A DNA stretch of 64,000 nt from Fallopia convolvulus (taxonomy: Eukaryota > Streptophyta > Magnoliopsida > Caryophyllales > Polygonaceae). The stretch covers positions 11,824,272 to 11,888,271 of the forward strand of contig OZ024728.1 in assembly GCA_964016875.1 (NCBI GenBank), written 5' to 3'. The notes beneath the pieces were generated by a model that was not told where the DNA came from, made no database searches, and saw only the letters and a list, made by a program, of their open reading frames with translations. The translations under genes were made by a program, and so were the position numbers. Positions 22,641 through 32,638 of the stretch are shown one piece after another. Positions within the stretch are counted from its first letter, which is position 1. Each line of letters starts with the position of its first letter.

Positions 22641-25600
22641 CACCACCTTCGGTGGCACCCGATTTTGACACGGTTTGGGTCATGATCGATACAACCACTT
22701 CAGGCCTAATTTTATATGCCCGCAAAACGAAAACAACATACCAACTCATGTTTACAAAAACAAAGATTGACCAACACATTATTCGCGGGGAGAACCCACT
22801 TAATTACCATTACCAATATGGGTCGGGTCCCCACCCGGGCACAATTCACACCTATGAGCAACCTCTCCCTTTACGTGAACACCACATTAAAACCACAAGA
22901 TGTGATCCAAGTGACACTAAATGTACAAATATTTTAACCAAAATTAAACAAATCATACAGTACATGGATACCAAACGTCTTCATGTTAAAAACGCTTCAC
23001 CAAGAAACAAGAATATACAAAAACTTCGGATGATCACCCATTCCACCGAGGCCAAAAGCCACAAAAAGTCTGGTCGCTTATGAAAATCAGCACATGGAAC
23101 TGTAGGGGCACTAAACGCAGTTCATTTTGGACCGAAGTGAATGCGTTTTGTCGCCTTGAGCATATAAACCTCCTTGCTCTTATGGAAAGAAAAACCCAAG
23201 AACCACCTGATTGTAATCAATGGCAAAAAGCGGGTTTCGACTCCATTGAATTCATCCCAACCAATGGGTTATCGGGCGGAATTTGCGTCCTATGGAAGGG
23301 CACATCGCTTTCTAACGAAACTATCAAAACCATCCATAAAGATAACCGATTTATTGGGTTCCACTACACGGACCTCGAAAACAATAGGCAAATGATCCTA
23401 ATATTTGCTTATGCGCCGCCAAGGGCACAAGATAAAGACCTTTTTGGATGAAGTTGAAGGACTTCATTCAAAACTGTAATCTGCCATGTTTACTAATGGG
23501 GGACCTAAACGAAATTCAAAACCCAGATGAGAAACTAGGGGGTGCCATCCCCTCCCAAACCCGATTCGAACGGTTAATCAATTTCAAAAATGAATGCGAC
23601 ATGTGCGACATCCCTACCATTGGGAATAAATTCACCTGGAGGAAATCAAAAAACCTTGATAACACTACCCTTGAAAAACTAGACCGCACACTTGTAAGCA
23701 ATCAAATCATCCAATGGTACCCATCCATTGCAACGAAAAACCATGCATTTTCATCCTCCGATCACTGTCCTATATCATGCGACCTACCCACTGGCGCACA
23801 ATTCAAAGCGCAGCCGTTCAAATTTGAGATGATGTGGACCTCCAGGAAGGACTTCCAAAACGTCATTAAACAAGCATGGCGCCACAATGCAGGTGGCTCC
23901 CACATGTACAACCTTGTCAAAAAAACTCAAATGCTAAAAATGAAAGCAAAGGCGTGGAACAAACAAACATTTGGAAACATCTTTGAACAAATCAAGAAAC
24001 TTGACGATGAAATTATCCATCTGCAAAAAGAAATCATCGAACACTCCAACATTCAACTAATACAAAAACAAGAAAGGTTGTCAAGGAAACGGTCGTGCCT
24101 CTTGGATTTCCACAATTCTTACTGGAAACAAAGAGCGAAGAACACACACATAAAACTAAATGATAAAAACACCAAATATTTCCACCGGATTGCTTCTGGC
24201 AGAAGAAATAGAACAAATATCAAAGAAATTCGAACAACGGAGGGAACACAAATCACTGGTGTAGACAACATCAGAATCGAAATCAAAAGGGATTTCCAAA
24301 ATCGATTCAGAGCCCTAGAAATTAACCATGGTAAACTCCAAAAAATGACAAAAACCGTCCAAAAAGAAATAACCGATGCCGACAACTTAGAACTCATCAA
24401 ACCAGTGTCTAATGCTGAAATCAAGAATGCTCTATTCGACATTGGGGATGACAAATCCCCCGGCCCGGACGGAATATCGGCGTGCTTCTATAAAAAAATA
24501 CTGGCACATCGTGGGGCCGGATGTTATCAAAGCTGTCAAAGGCTTCTTTCACAATGGCAAAATTCTAAAACAAATTAACCACACATTCATTACCCTATTA
24601 CCCAAGTGTGAAAACCCCAACTCTACCAATCACTATAGGCCGATCAGCCTATGCAACACCATATATAAAGTAATCTCAAAGATACTAACAAACCGATTAA
24701 AAAATGTCTTAAACAAACTCATCCACCCGATGCAAGGTGCATTCATCCAAAACCGTAGTATCCACGATAATACCCTAATCGCACATGAGATTTTCCATTC
24801 CTTTGCCATAAACAAGGGCGGGAGGGGTGGATTGCAATCAAACTTGATATGGAAAAAGCGTACGACCGAGTTAGCTGGGAGTTCCTAGCTGCAATACTAC
24901 ACAAGTTCGGCTTCCACGAAAAATTCCTAGGATGGATCCGTGAATGCGTCGAAACCGTATCCTTTTCAGTCCTTGTGAACAATGGACCAACAGAACAATT
25001 CTATCCCCAGCGGGGCCTCAGGTAAGGGGACCCTCTATCACCATATTTATTCATTCTAGCTGCCGAAATTCTGGCAAGACAGCTCAACCTGGTGAGCACC
25101 AACCCAAAAAGTGGGATCGGGATCCAAATCTCAAGAAACGGAACAAAAATTCCATTCCTAGCTTTTGTTGATGATATCATCATTTTTGCGAAAGCTAATG
25201 GCCACACATGCAAAAATATCAAAGAAATTATCGATGACTACTGCCAGATTTCTGGTCAGAAAGTCAACTTTCACAAATCTGCATTCCAAGTCACATAAAA
25301 CACTAACAACAACACGAAGGAGCAAATAAAACAGATCCTCCAGATAACAAATACAATCTCCCTAGACAAATATCTGGGTTGCCCAATCATCAACGGAAAA
25401 GTAACGCATAACACGTTCAAACCCCTGATTATGCGAACTAGAACCCAATTATCAAAATGGAAAGCAAACACCCTATCACAAGAGGGCCGTAAAACCCTTA
25501 TCAAAGCGAACCTCTCTGCACAGCCAAACTACATCATGCAATCATTTATGCTACCCCAGTCAACACTAAAAGAACTAGACCAAATCAACAAAAACTTCTT

Positions 25601-27249
25601 TTGGAACAAAGAAAACAACTACAAACCCCTTATTAGCTGGAATTCCATCTGTCGGCCTCTTGCTCATGGAGGAGCTGGAATTGCCAAAGCGGAAGATATG
25701 AATCATGCACTCCAAATGAAATTGCTTTGGAAAATATTAGCCGAACCAAATAACCTTTGGGTCAAAATAGTAACAGAAAAATACCTCAAAACAGACAACA
25801 TCCTAAACTATAAGAAAAAACACAACACATCATGGCAGTGGTCCAAGCTAATGGGTCTTAGAGACTTGTTCACCTCTGGGCTCATCTGGCAAGTGGGGGA
25901 CGGGAAAACCATTCGATTTTGGAGAGACAACTGGATCGGCTATGGTCCTATTCACCCAAAAGCTGGGGCCGAGACTCGCATTAATTGGGAGGAACATGTT
26001 GATGCGTACCTCCAAGAGGACAACTCATGGAACATTGATAAATTGAGGGAGGTAGTCAAACCCGAGGACCTTGAAAACATTTCCAAAATTATTAACCCGG
26101 TCAACAAAATCCAAGACAGACTATATTGGCAACCAAGTAAAAATGGTTGGTACTCTACCCACTCAACCATGCAATGGATCAACCTTGCTAAAAGCGAACC
26201 CAAAGTTAACCTAGAATGGATTAACAAACTTAACATCCCTCCCAAAATGAAAAACTTCCTATGGAAAGTGGCACGAAATGGGCTTCCAACCAAATCGAGA
26301 CTTGCTGCCAACCACATACCGGTACCTCAAGGCTGTATATCATGTAACAACCAGGTCGAAGACACAAACCACCTTCTACTCTCATGCCCCCTCACAAAAG
26401 AAACCCTCAATTTCATAAAACCTAAATTACGTAAGATCATCGACCAAATCTCCCCAAACGATAAAAATCCACACCAGGTCTTGGATGAAATCAGGGCAAT
26501 AACAAATAAGGAGGAATTGGAGCTCCTCATCCACACCTGGTGGTGCCTTTGGTACGCTAGAAATAAGAAAGTTTTTGACAACAACAACGAAACAAACCTA
26601 AACAACGGAAGTAACATAAGCGAATTTACCCAAAAACAAATAAAAGACTGGAATCTCGCAGGAGCACCCGATCCTTCAGGTTCCCACACTGTCAAAGGGC
26701 GCGAAAAAGCAAGAAGGAAACGCGCTATATGGGAAAAACCCAAGAGAGATTACATTAAACTTAATTTTGATGGTGCTATGTGTGCAGATGGTGTAGCCTC
26801 GTTCGGGTTCATTCTCAGGGACTCCGCTGGCTCCCCCATTTCTTTTGACGGAGGACTGATCGGTCGGTAGTCTGTTCTGATATCCGAGACCATTGCCTTA
26901 CACCAGGGACTTCTCGAAGCCATTCGTCGAGGCTTTCCCCGGATTCAGATTGAAGGCGATAATGTTCAGCTGGTCAAGGCCGTTCTTGGCGACTGGCGCT
27001 GCCCGTGGGAAATTGAGCTTTTGCGTTCGGACATCCATTGCTTGTTGGCCCACTTCCAGGATTGGAGTATCTCTCATGTCTTTCGGGAGTGCAATTCTGC
27101 GGCGGACTTCATCGCTGGTTCTTTCCGTCATGTCTCCTCCATCCCACTCGCAGTTGATCCGGGTTTGTTGACCCTCATCCGACAGGATGCTCTATGGCGA
27201 CCACTAGCCTACTAGTGGTTCCCCTAACTCCTTTCCTTATCAAAAAAAA
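22641..27249 (+). mobile_element. L1-type LINE, 3' part ending in poly-A
   Basis: Continues the element broken at 13448. A short frame ends at a TGA (22081 + 1000, i.e. 23081-23083) that overlaps the ORF2 ATG at 23080 as ATGA, the arrangement expected between L1 ORF1 and ORF2. The 3' end is TTCCTTATC followed by nine A residues (27242-27250), then the 17-bp target duplication. The same CCTTATC-poly-A ending is seen in the truncated L1 at 29664, so both belong to related families. Confidence 0.9.
23080..27215 (+). pseudogene. L1 ORF2: endonuclease, reverse transcriptase, zf-RVT, RNase H (broken)
   Basis: It begins MKISTWNCRGTKRSSFW, the start of an AP-type endonuclease; GDLNEIQ (about 23500) and SSDHCPI (about 23755) are its later motifs. 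The reverse transcriptase follows with DKSPGPDGI (24450), LLPKCENP (24600), RPISLCN and the catalytic FVDD (25165). A zf-RVT-like region follows near 26060-26400, and a plant-type RNase H with LNFDGA (26760) and IEGDN (26950). Frameshifts lie near 23445, 24495 and 24830. Stops are at 25024 (in GLR-stop-GDPLSP), 25296 and 26868. It cannot make a full protein now, although the RT catalytic residues are intact. Confidence 0.93.
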
Positions 27250-27334
27250 ATACTTGTCATAATTAATTACACATTACTGCATTAAATATAGATTTTGATC
27301 GGACATAAGAACAATTATGTAGTTATCGTTTTTT

Positions 27335-27515
27335 TTTTGGAGATATTGTCCTAGTAAAAAACAAGACAAGGAATATTCAAGAATCAAGAGTTCAGAGAAT
27401 ATTTATAGAGGAATTTATACACGTCTTACTTCAAAGAGACTAGTGGGGATTGAACATGTGACTTATCAGACCGATACTTTGTCATGCTCCACTAGACCAA
27501 TTCTTTGTAGTTAGA
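27335..27515 (-). mobile_element. tRNA-derived SINE, minus strand
   Basis: On the minus strand, TTGGTCTAGTGG (27489-27501) matches a polymerase III A box, and GTTCAATCCCC (27445-27455) matches a B box about 35 bases further. The downstream body has no coding sequence. Boundaries are approximate because no target duplication was recognised. Confidence 0.5.
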
Positions 27516-27549
27516 GACTGTGATTATCATAAAGGACAAACTTCATTTA

Positions 27550-27757
27550 ACCAATCCTTAGTTGGTCTAGCGGGATGAGACAATGAGTTTTCTTAAGAGT
27601 GTATCCAGGGATTCAAGTTCGATTTTTTTTTTACGGTGTGTATGGAAGTATGGAGAGATTGAATTAGAAGAGGGCCCCATCAAAAATCTTTGTAGTACTT
27701 GATTCGAACGTAGAGCGTCTATGACTGCCTGAATTGGGTGAGGGATAAAAAAAAGTG
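27550..27757 (+). mobile_element. tRNA-derived SINE, plus strand
   Basis: A-box-like TTGGTCTAGCGG starts at 27562 and B-box-like GGATTCAAGTTCGATT at 27609. A unique body follows, ending in an A-rich tail (27747-27754). A possible short target duplication TCATTTA lies at 27543-27549 and 27758-27764. It faces away from the minus-strand SINE, with the two A boxes about 60 bases apart. It is not a functional tRNA gene, since no cloverleaf closes around the boxes. Confidence 0.55.
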
Positions 27758-27849
27758 TCATTTATAGTTATTAAGATTATACTGTCAAGATGTGAACTAG
27801 TAGAAAACAAACTAAAGATTAGCTTAATTAGTAGTCGTAACATTATATA

Positions 27850-28905
27850 TGGTGAATTCAACTAGGGATGATAATGGGGTGTGGATTCTCCATTCCCCAT
27901 GGGGATTCCCTATAGTGGGAATGGGAATGGGGAGTTTAAACGATAGGGTATGGGGATGGGTACGGGGAGAACATAAATGCACGTGTATAGGGATCAAGAC
28001 GGAGATATGGGTCCTTGTCCCGCTCCCGCCCCAAACCCGAACCCGATGGGAAACTCATGGGCAGTGGCAGATTTATATAGTGCTCAGTGGAGGTTGTAGC
28101 CCCCACTGGGATTTAAAAAAATATACAAAAAAATGAATTTTTTAGGTTTAGAATGCTGAAGAACGAGAAAATGCACGCCTCCTTCTCCAAAACGCTGAAC
28201 GAGTGACGGAAACTCTGATCCCACCAATCCGCCATCTCGACTCATCGACGTCCTCGAATCCCTGTCGGCTCGCCGCCATCTCATCAGTCTGGAATCTGCA
28301 CGCAGCAGCAGTGCAACACCCAAGTCCAGGCGTCCATCAACCTCCTCTGCTCGGACCGCTCGACTGCTCCTCAGTCATCCTCCCCTCCTCCAGCCACTCG
28401 GTCGCCCACTCCAGCGAGGTAGACTCCGAGTCTCCATCTCCTTTTTTAATTATATGGATTTGTGAATTTGTGTTAGCCACTTAGCCCCAATTTCAGATTT
28501 GTGTTAGGCTTTTAGGAGTTTTAGCGCCAATTTTAGTATTTGTGTTAGGCTTTTAGCCCCAATTTGAGATTAAATTTTATGTATTGATGATTAGTTGATT
28601 TGATGAATTGTGTGTGGCAGTGTGTGTGTGTGTGTGTGTGTGTTGAATTTCCCGTGATTTGATGAATTTGTGTTAGCCCTAATTTCATATTTAGGGTATT
28701 TGTATTTGTGTGCTGAGTTGATGAATTGATGATTTGTGTAATTGTGTGTGCGCTAAATTGATGATTTCAAATTATTTATGTGTGTTGAATTTATCAAATT
28801 TATGATGGAGGAACTTCCATTATGGTTTATGAATTTAGAATTTGATGTTCATGTTCTTTAATTGTTCAGGAAATGAAAAGATTTTTTCTACCTACTAGAG
28901 TTCTA
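27850..28905 (+). mobile_element. Dispersed G-rich repeat and left end of a hAT-like element
   Basis: 27860-28050 is a degenerate 'gggaatgggaatgggg' type sequence. At 28062 CAGTGGCAGATTTATATAG begins, followed by GGTTGTAGCCCCCACTGGG, the usual left terminus of hAT elements. Three copies of 'tgtgttaggcttttagcc'-like sequence (28480-28570) and a TG microsatellite (28621-28643) follow. An acceptor-like 'gttcag' precedes ATGAAAAGATTTTTT at 28873, which resembles the MKRFF start common in MYM-finger hAT transposases. This may be the 5' part of the hAT relic at 30619-32297; no right terminus was found. Confidence 0.45.
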
Positions 28906-29008
28906 AGCACGTCCTTTGCACGGGATAAAGTTTGTATTCTACGTTTATATAATTTAAATATTCAAAATTTTGGAAATTAAAATATGTGATCAACAATCAT
29001 ACTCAATT

Positions 29009-29664
29009 CAATGACGTTATTCAGAATCTTGAACAATATACGAAAAACCAAATAGAACAATGGGAAAAAGCAAAAAGGTGGGAAGAAGATGAAGAAAAAA
29101 CACAACTTCGAACCCAAAATAGACAAAAAAGGAAGAAACGAATAGAAAATTTGAAAAAACCCTCTGATAATGTAGTCAAATTGAACTTTGACGGATCCAA
29201 ACTCGATTGCAACCACGCTTCTTTGGGCTTTGTTATACGAGACCATGAGGCAAGAGTTATCGGTCTAGGAACCATGAAACAAGGATCAATCTCAATTGTG
29301 AAGGCGGAAGCTTTTGCACTCAAAGAAGGAATTAGAGAAGCTCAGAAAAAAGGAATTACAAAAATTGAGATTGAAGGAGATAACCTCATAGTTTTAAATG
29401 TTGTTAACAATACAGGTAAATGCCTTTGGGAGATTGAAATTCTAATTTCGGATATTATGGTATCCCTTAAACAATTTAACTTTGTATCAGTCCGACATGT
29501 GGGTAGGGATTGCAATGTTGTGGCCGATAAAATCGCTAACCTGGGCCACATCATCCCTACCGACCTCCTCTTGGATAACATAGAACTTCAGGTTCTCATC
29601 CGCAAGGATGCTCTAGGACGCCCTCCTTAGAAGGTCTCCTAATCCTTACCTTATCAAAAAAAAA
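29009..29664 (+). mobile_element. 5'-truncated L1 LINE copy (RNase H end)
   Basis: The frame to 29630 encodes an RNase H domain: LNFDGSKLDCNHASLGFVIRD, AEAFALKEGI, IEGDN and VADKIANLGH. A short leader, CCTTATC and a poly-A run follow. It is flanked by AACAATCATAC-T/G-CAATT at 28992-29008 and 29665-29681, a 17-bp duplication with one mismatch. The start after the left duplication shows 5' truncation, the usual outcome of incomplete target-primed reverse transcription. The frame is still open, suggesting modest age, but it lacks reverse transcriptase. Confidence 0.88.
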
Positions 29665-29681
29665 AACAATCATACGCAATT

Positions 29682-30618
29682 AGAGCCAATTAAATTGAAT
29701 TATGAAATACCATAAATATTTATAATATAAAATAAATAAATAAATTGCTAAAAATCATAACTATATAAATTATTAGATCATTTAATCAGTGCATACCAAT
29801 TTAAGATATAGAAATTTCTAATCCATATTAATTTTCTAGTTGAAGTATCATTTTAATTTTACTTGTTTAATCTATCAACGATTTGTTTTCATATTCAAAT
29901 TAATGTAGTTCTCGTGCATTTGAAGTTGTGAATAATCGATAATGATATTTTATCTTTCATATGCTTTGTATATGATACATAATTTTTATTGTTTATATTT
30001 GGAATTAGGAAATTTGAAGTCCTTAAAATGAGATGTTTAGCCAATTATAAATATTTAATTTTTTTTCTTTCATATAAGTCTTTATATACTTATTATATTT
30101 CATCATTGGTGGAAATTAATACAAAAATGGCAGTGTATTTATTTGACCAAAATGAATAACCTTCCTACGATTTTAATTTAATTTTAATTAATTACTTAAA
30201 TATTAAATTTTAGGATTAATAATTAGATAAAAAGATTAAGATAATATTTTGATTTTATGAATAATTTTGTTATGATATACATACATATAGGGGTGAATAC
30301 AATTTTGAATTTTATTTCTTTTATTTTTCAAATATATAATTGAATTATATATTACTAAAAGGTACCATTAAGATATTTAATCATAAAATTATTGTAATTT
30401 TTAAGTTAGAATATTTAAATTTTTAGATTATACCACGTGCTTTCTTTAATAAAAAATATAGTAAATTTTCATACAAAATTTCCATGAATTTTTTTATCTT
30501 CTCTCTTAAATAAAGATATTTATTGGACAAAAAATCTTATATTTGTCTTGATCACTTATTTTCAATTAATGGGGGCATTTATGTTGCCAACAAAATTATT
30601 TTGTTAATAGCATTTTGA
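29682..30618. other. Very AT-rich stretch, nothing recognised
   Basis: No open frame, RNA gene or clear terminal repeat is visible. It separates the truncated L1 from the hAT transposase relic and may itself be an old insertion splitting that element. Confidence 0.4.
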
Positions 30619-32297
30619 AAATTGAGGGACGTTTATGGGGACAAGAGGGACAACTTTATATGTTGTGAAGATAAGATTGGGGGTTCACAAAATATAGGTA
30701 ATAGTTCTAATCGCGGTCCATTAAGTGTTCCGAGTATGACTAGTTCTAATCTGTCTACAGTTGATGTTGAGGTTGGATCTAAGAGCATGTGCTATGAAGG
30801 GGATTTCCAATCCTCTCTTCACTTTCTCTCTCCTCACCTCCTTTTGACACATCACCTACCCTATATTTTACCTCACTCTTTCCTCTTCCTTTTCCTCTTT
30901 CTCTATATTCACCCACAACAATGAGGATCATTTCTTCTCCTCTCTTCCAATTTTTTATACATATAGTTTATCACATACTCATATTATCAATTTATGATTT
31001 ATTCACTCCTTATGATTTTAATTAATTAATAAATTAATTTAACATTCAATAAAAAAATATATATTACTTATGGCAATCTAAATTGATTACTACTAATAAT
31101 TAAATCTTGATTACATTAAGATAATACAAACAACAACATAAAATAAGATATAAAATGAAAACATTAAGCATAAATAACAACATTATTGTCATAAAAATTT
31201 ATTCACAATCCGAATCCGATGCCAAAAGAGGGGGTAGTATATTGGGAATTTGAATTATTTTGCAAGTTTGGGTTAGTTGGATCATGATTATCCATGGGAT
31301 GATGAGGGAGGAAGATAGTAAGATAGGATGAGATGAAAAATGTATGCAATATTAGGTTCAACTTATAGACAAAAAAAGTTGTAGGAATTTTTTTTAAAAA
31401 ATGTCATATTTTTAATATCATTTTTTGTAATTTATTAATGCTTAATTGTAATGAAAATAAATGATTGTGTTGATAGATGAAAAAGATATGCAATATTAGG
31501 CTCAATTTATAGACAAAAAAAATGCAAGAATTATTATTATTGTTTTTAAAATATCATCTTTAAAATATTTTTATTTGTAATTTGTTAATGCTAAATGTAA
31601 TGAAAATAAATGAATGTAGTTGATTATAAGAGACACATGTCAAATTTTGATTGGGTGAATATGGAGAGGAATGCACAAAAGCCAATGTGCACATTCCTCT
31701 ACCCATAGAGGATTTCACCCCATTCCTCTCTCAAGAGAGGATCCTCTCTTCCAATCCACATCCAAGAGTATCCTCATTTTGAATAAAAAATGGGTAAAAA
31801 AAGGAAGAGGGGATTACCAATCCCCTTCATAGCACATGCTCTAATGATTTGCTTGCTGATCCAGGGTTAAGGAGAAATATATTTGACTATGATTTGAAGG
31901 ATAGATAAAGGGTTAGACGAGCTTATTTGCAAAAGGGACCTTGTCAACCTAAAATCATGAATTTTCTGCGACTGTATTTGGAAATTAAACTCGTAGATTT
32001 GTTCCCGGTTGGTTCAATGATTAGAGTTCTTTGGTTGGAATATAGTATATCAAAAGATGTTGCCTTTTGACCTTGCTATCTCTTCAAACCCGATCTTGGT
32101 GGTGATTCATTTGTTTGGTATATCTTTTGGTACAGTTAGCTTTGCTTTTACCTGTTGCTACAACTATTGTTGAAAGGGCTTTTTCTGCTACGAAGATTAT
32201 CAAAACTTCATTACGCAATCGGCTTAGAGATGAGTTGATGAGTGACTGTTTGATTACTTATACTGAGAAAGATGTAGTGTTTTGTATGTACGTATAA
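30619..32297 (+). pseudogene. hAT transposase relic (MYM/TTF-finger type)
   Basis: The left part (30619-30782) encodes a Ser/Asn-rich N-terminus. After a Harbinger-type insertion it resumes at 31845 with LADPGLRRNIFDYDLKDR and RRAYLQKGPCQPK, the TTF-type zinc-finger region of MYM-like hAT transposases. It then jumps to the C-terminal dimerisation region ATTIVERAFSATKIIKTSLR at 32160-32220. DUF4371 and the catalytic core are missing, so it is an internal-deletion derivative with additional stops (for example about 31905 and 32070). Confidence 0.8.
30783..31841. mobile_element. PIF/Harbinger (Tourist-like) non-autonomous element
   Basis: Inverted ends GAGCATGTGCTATGAAGGGG at 30783 and its complement ending 31841, flanked by TAA on both sides (30780-30782 and 31842-31844), the 3-bp duplication typical of PIF/Harbinger. 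The 1059-bp interior is AT-rich and non-coding. It contains two diverged direct copies of 'atgcaatattaggttcaacttatagac' (about 31343 and 31491). It sits within the coding sequence of the hAT relic. Confidence 0.85.
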
Positions 32298-32415
32298 TTG
32301 AATGAAGGTATGTAATATATAGGGGCTAAGAAAATGTAATATATTACCCTAGATGGCTGTTGACATTTCCTTAACCCCTGTATATTGCATGCCTTCATTC
32401 AATTATACCTACATG
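32284..32415. repeat. Long hairpin, 54-nt arms
   Basis: The left arm (32284-32337) and right arm (32363-32415) are complementary with about eight mismatches, joined by a 25-base loop. It begins within the last codons of the hAT relic. The form is that of a miRNA-like foldback or a tiny MITE remnant. There is no evidence of transcription. Confidence 0.7.
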
Positions 32416-32416
32416 C

Positions 32417-32638
32417 TTTTTTTTTTGCTTTTTCTTTTTTTACTCTATTTTGTTTAGGTGAGAGGGTTTGAAGAAATTTGATAGGTAGTAGAGTAGAGAT
32501 GATAGGTTTTAGGCATTGATGGGAGAGAGGTTATGGGTAGGTATGCGTTACTGTAGAATTGTGTGGGTTAGCTGTAAAAGCTGAAATGTAAATTGAAAAA
32601 GTAAAAATTAATCAGAAAAAGTAACAAACGTCTTATAA
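32417..32638. other. Short intervening sequence, no gene
   Basis: Purine-rich sequence between the hairpin and the first Helitron terminus. No gene or repeat recognised. Confidence 0.4.

Noticed and set aside
27550..27625. Possible tRNA gene
   Set aside because: A and B boxes are present but no acceptor stem or anticodon arm closes; fits a SINE head.
28898..28925. Minus-strand Helitron 3' end (CTAG next to a GTGC-rich sequence)
   Set aside because: The hairpin does not close properly and no matching left end with an A/T target was found.
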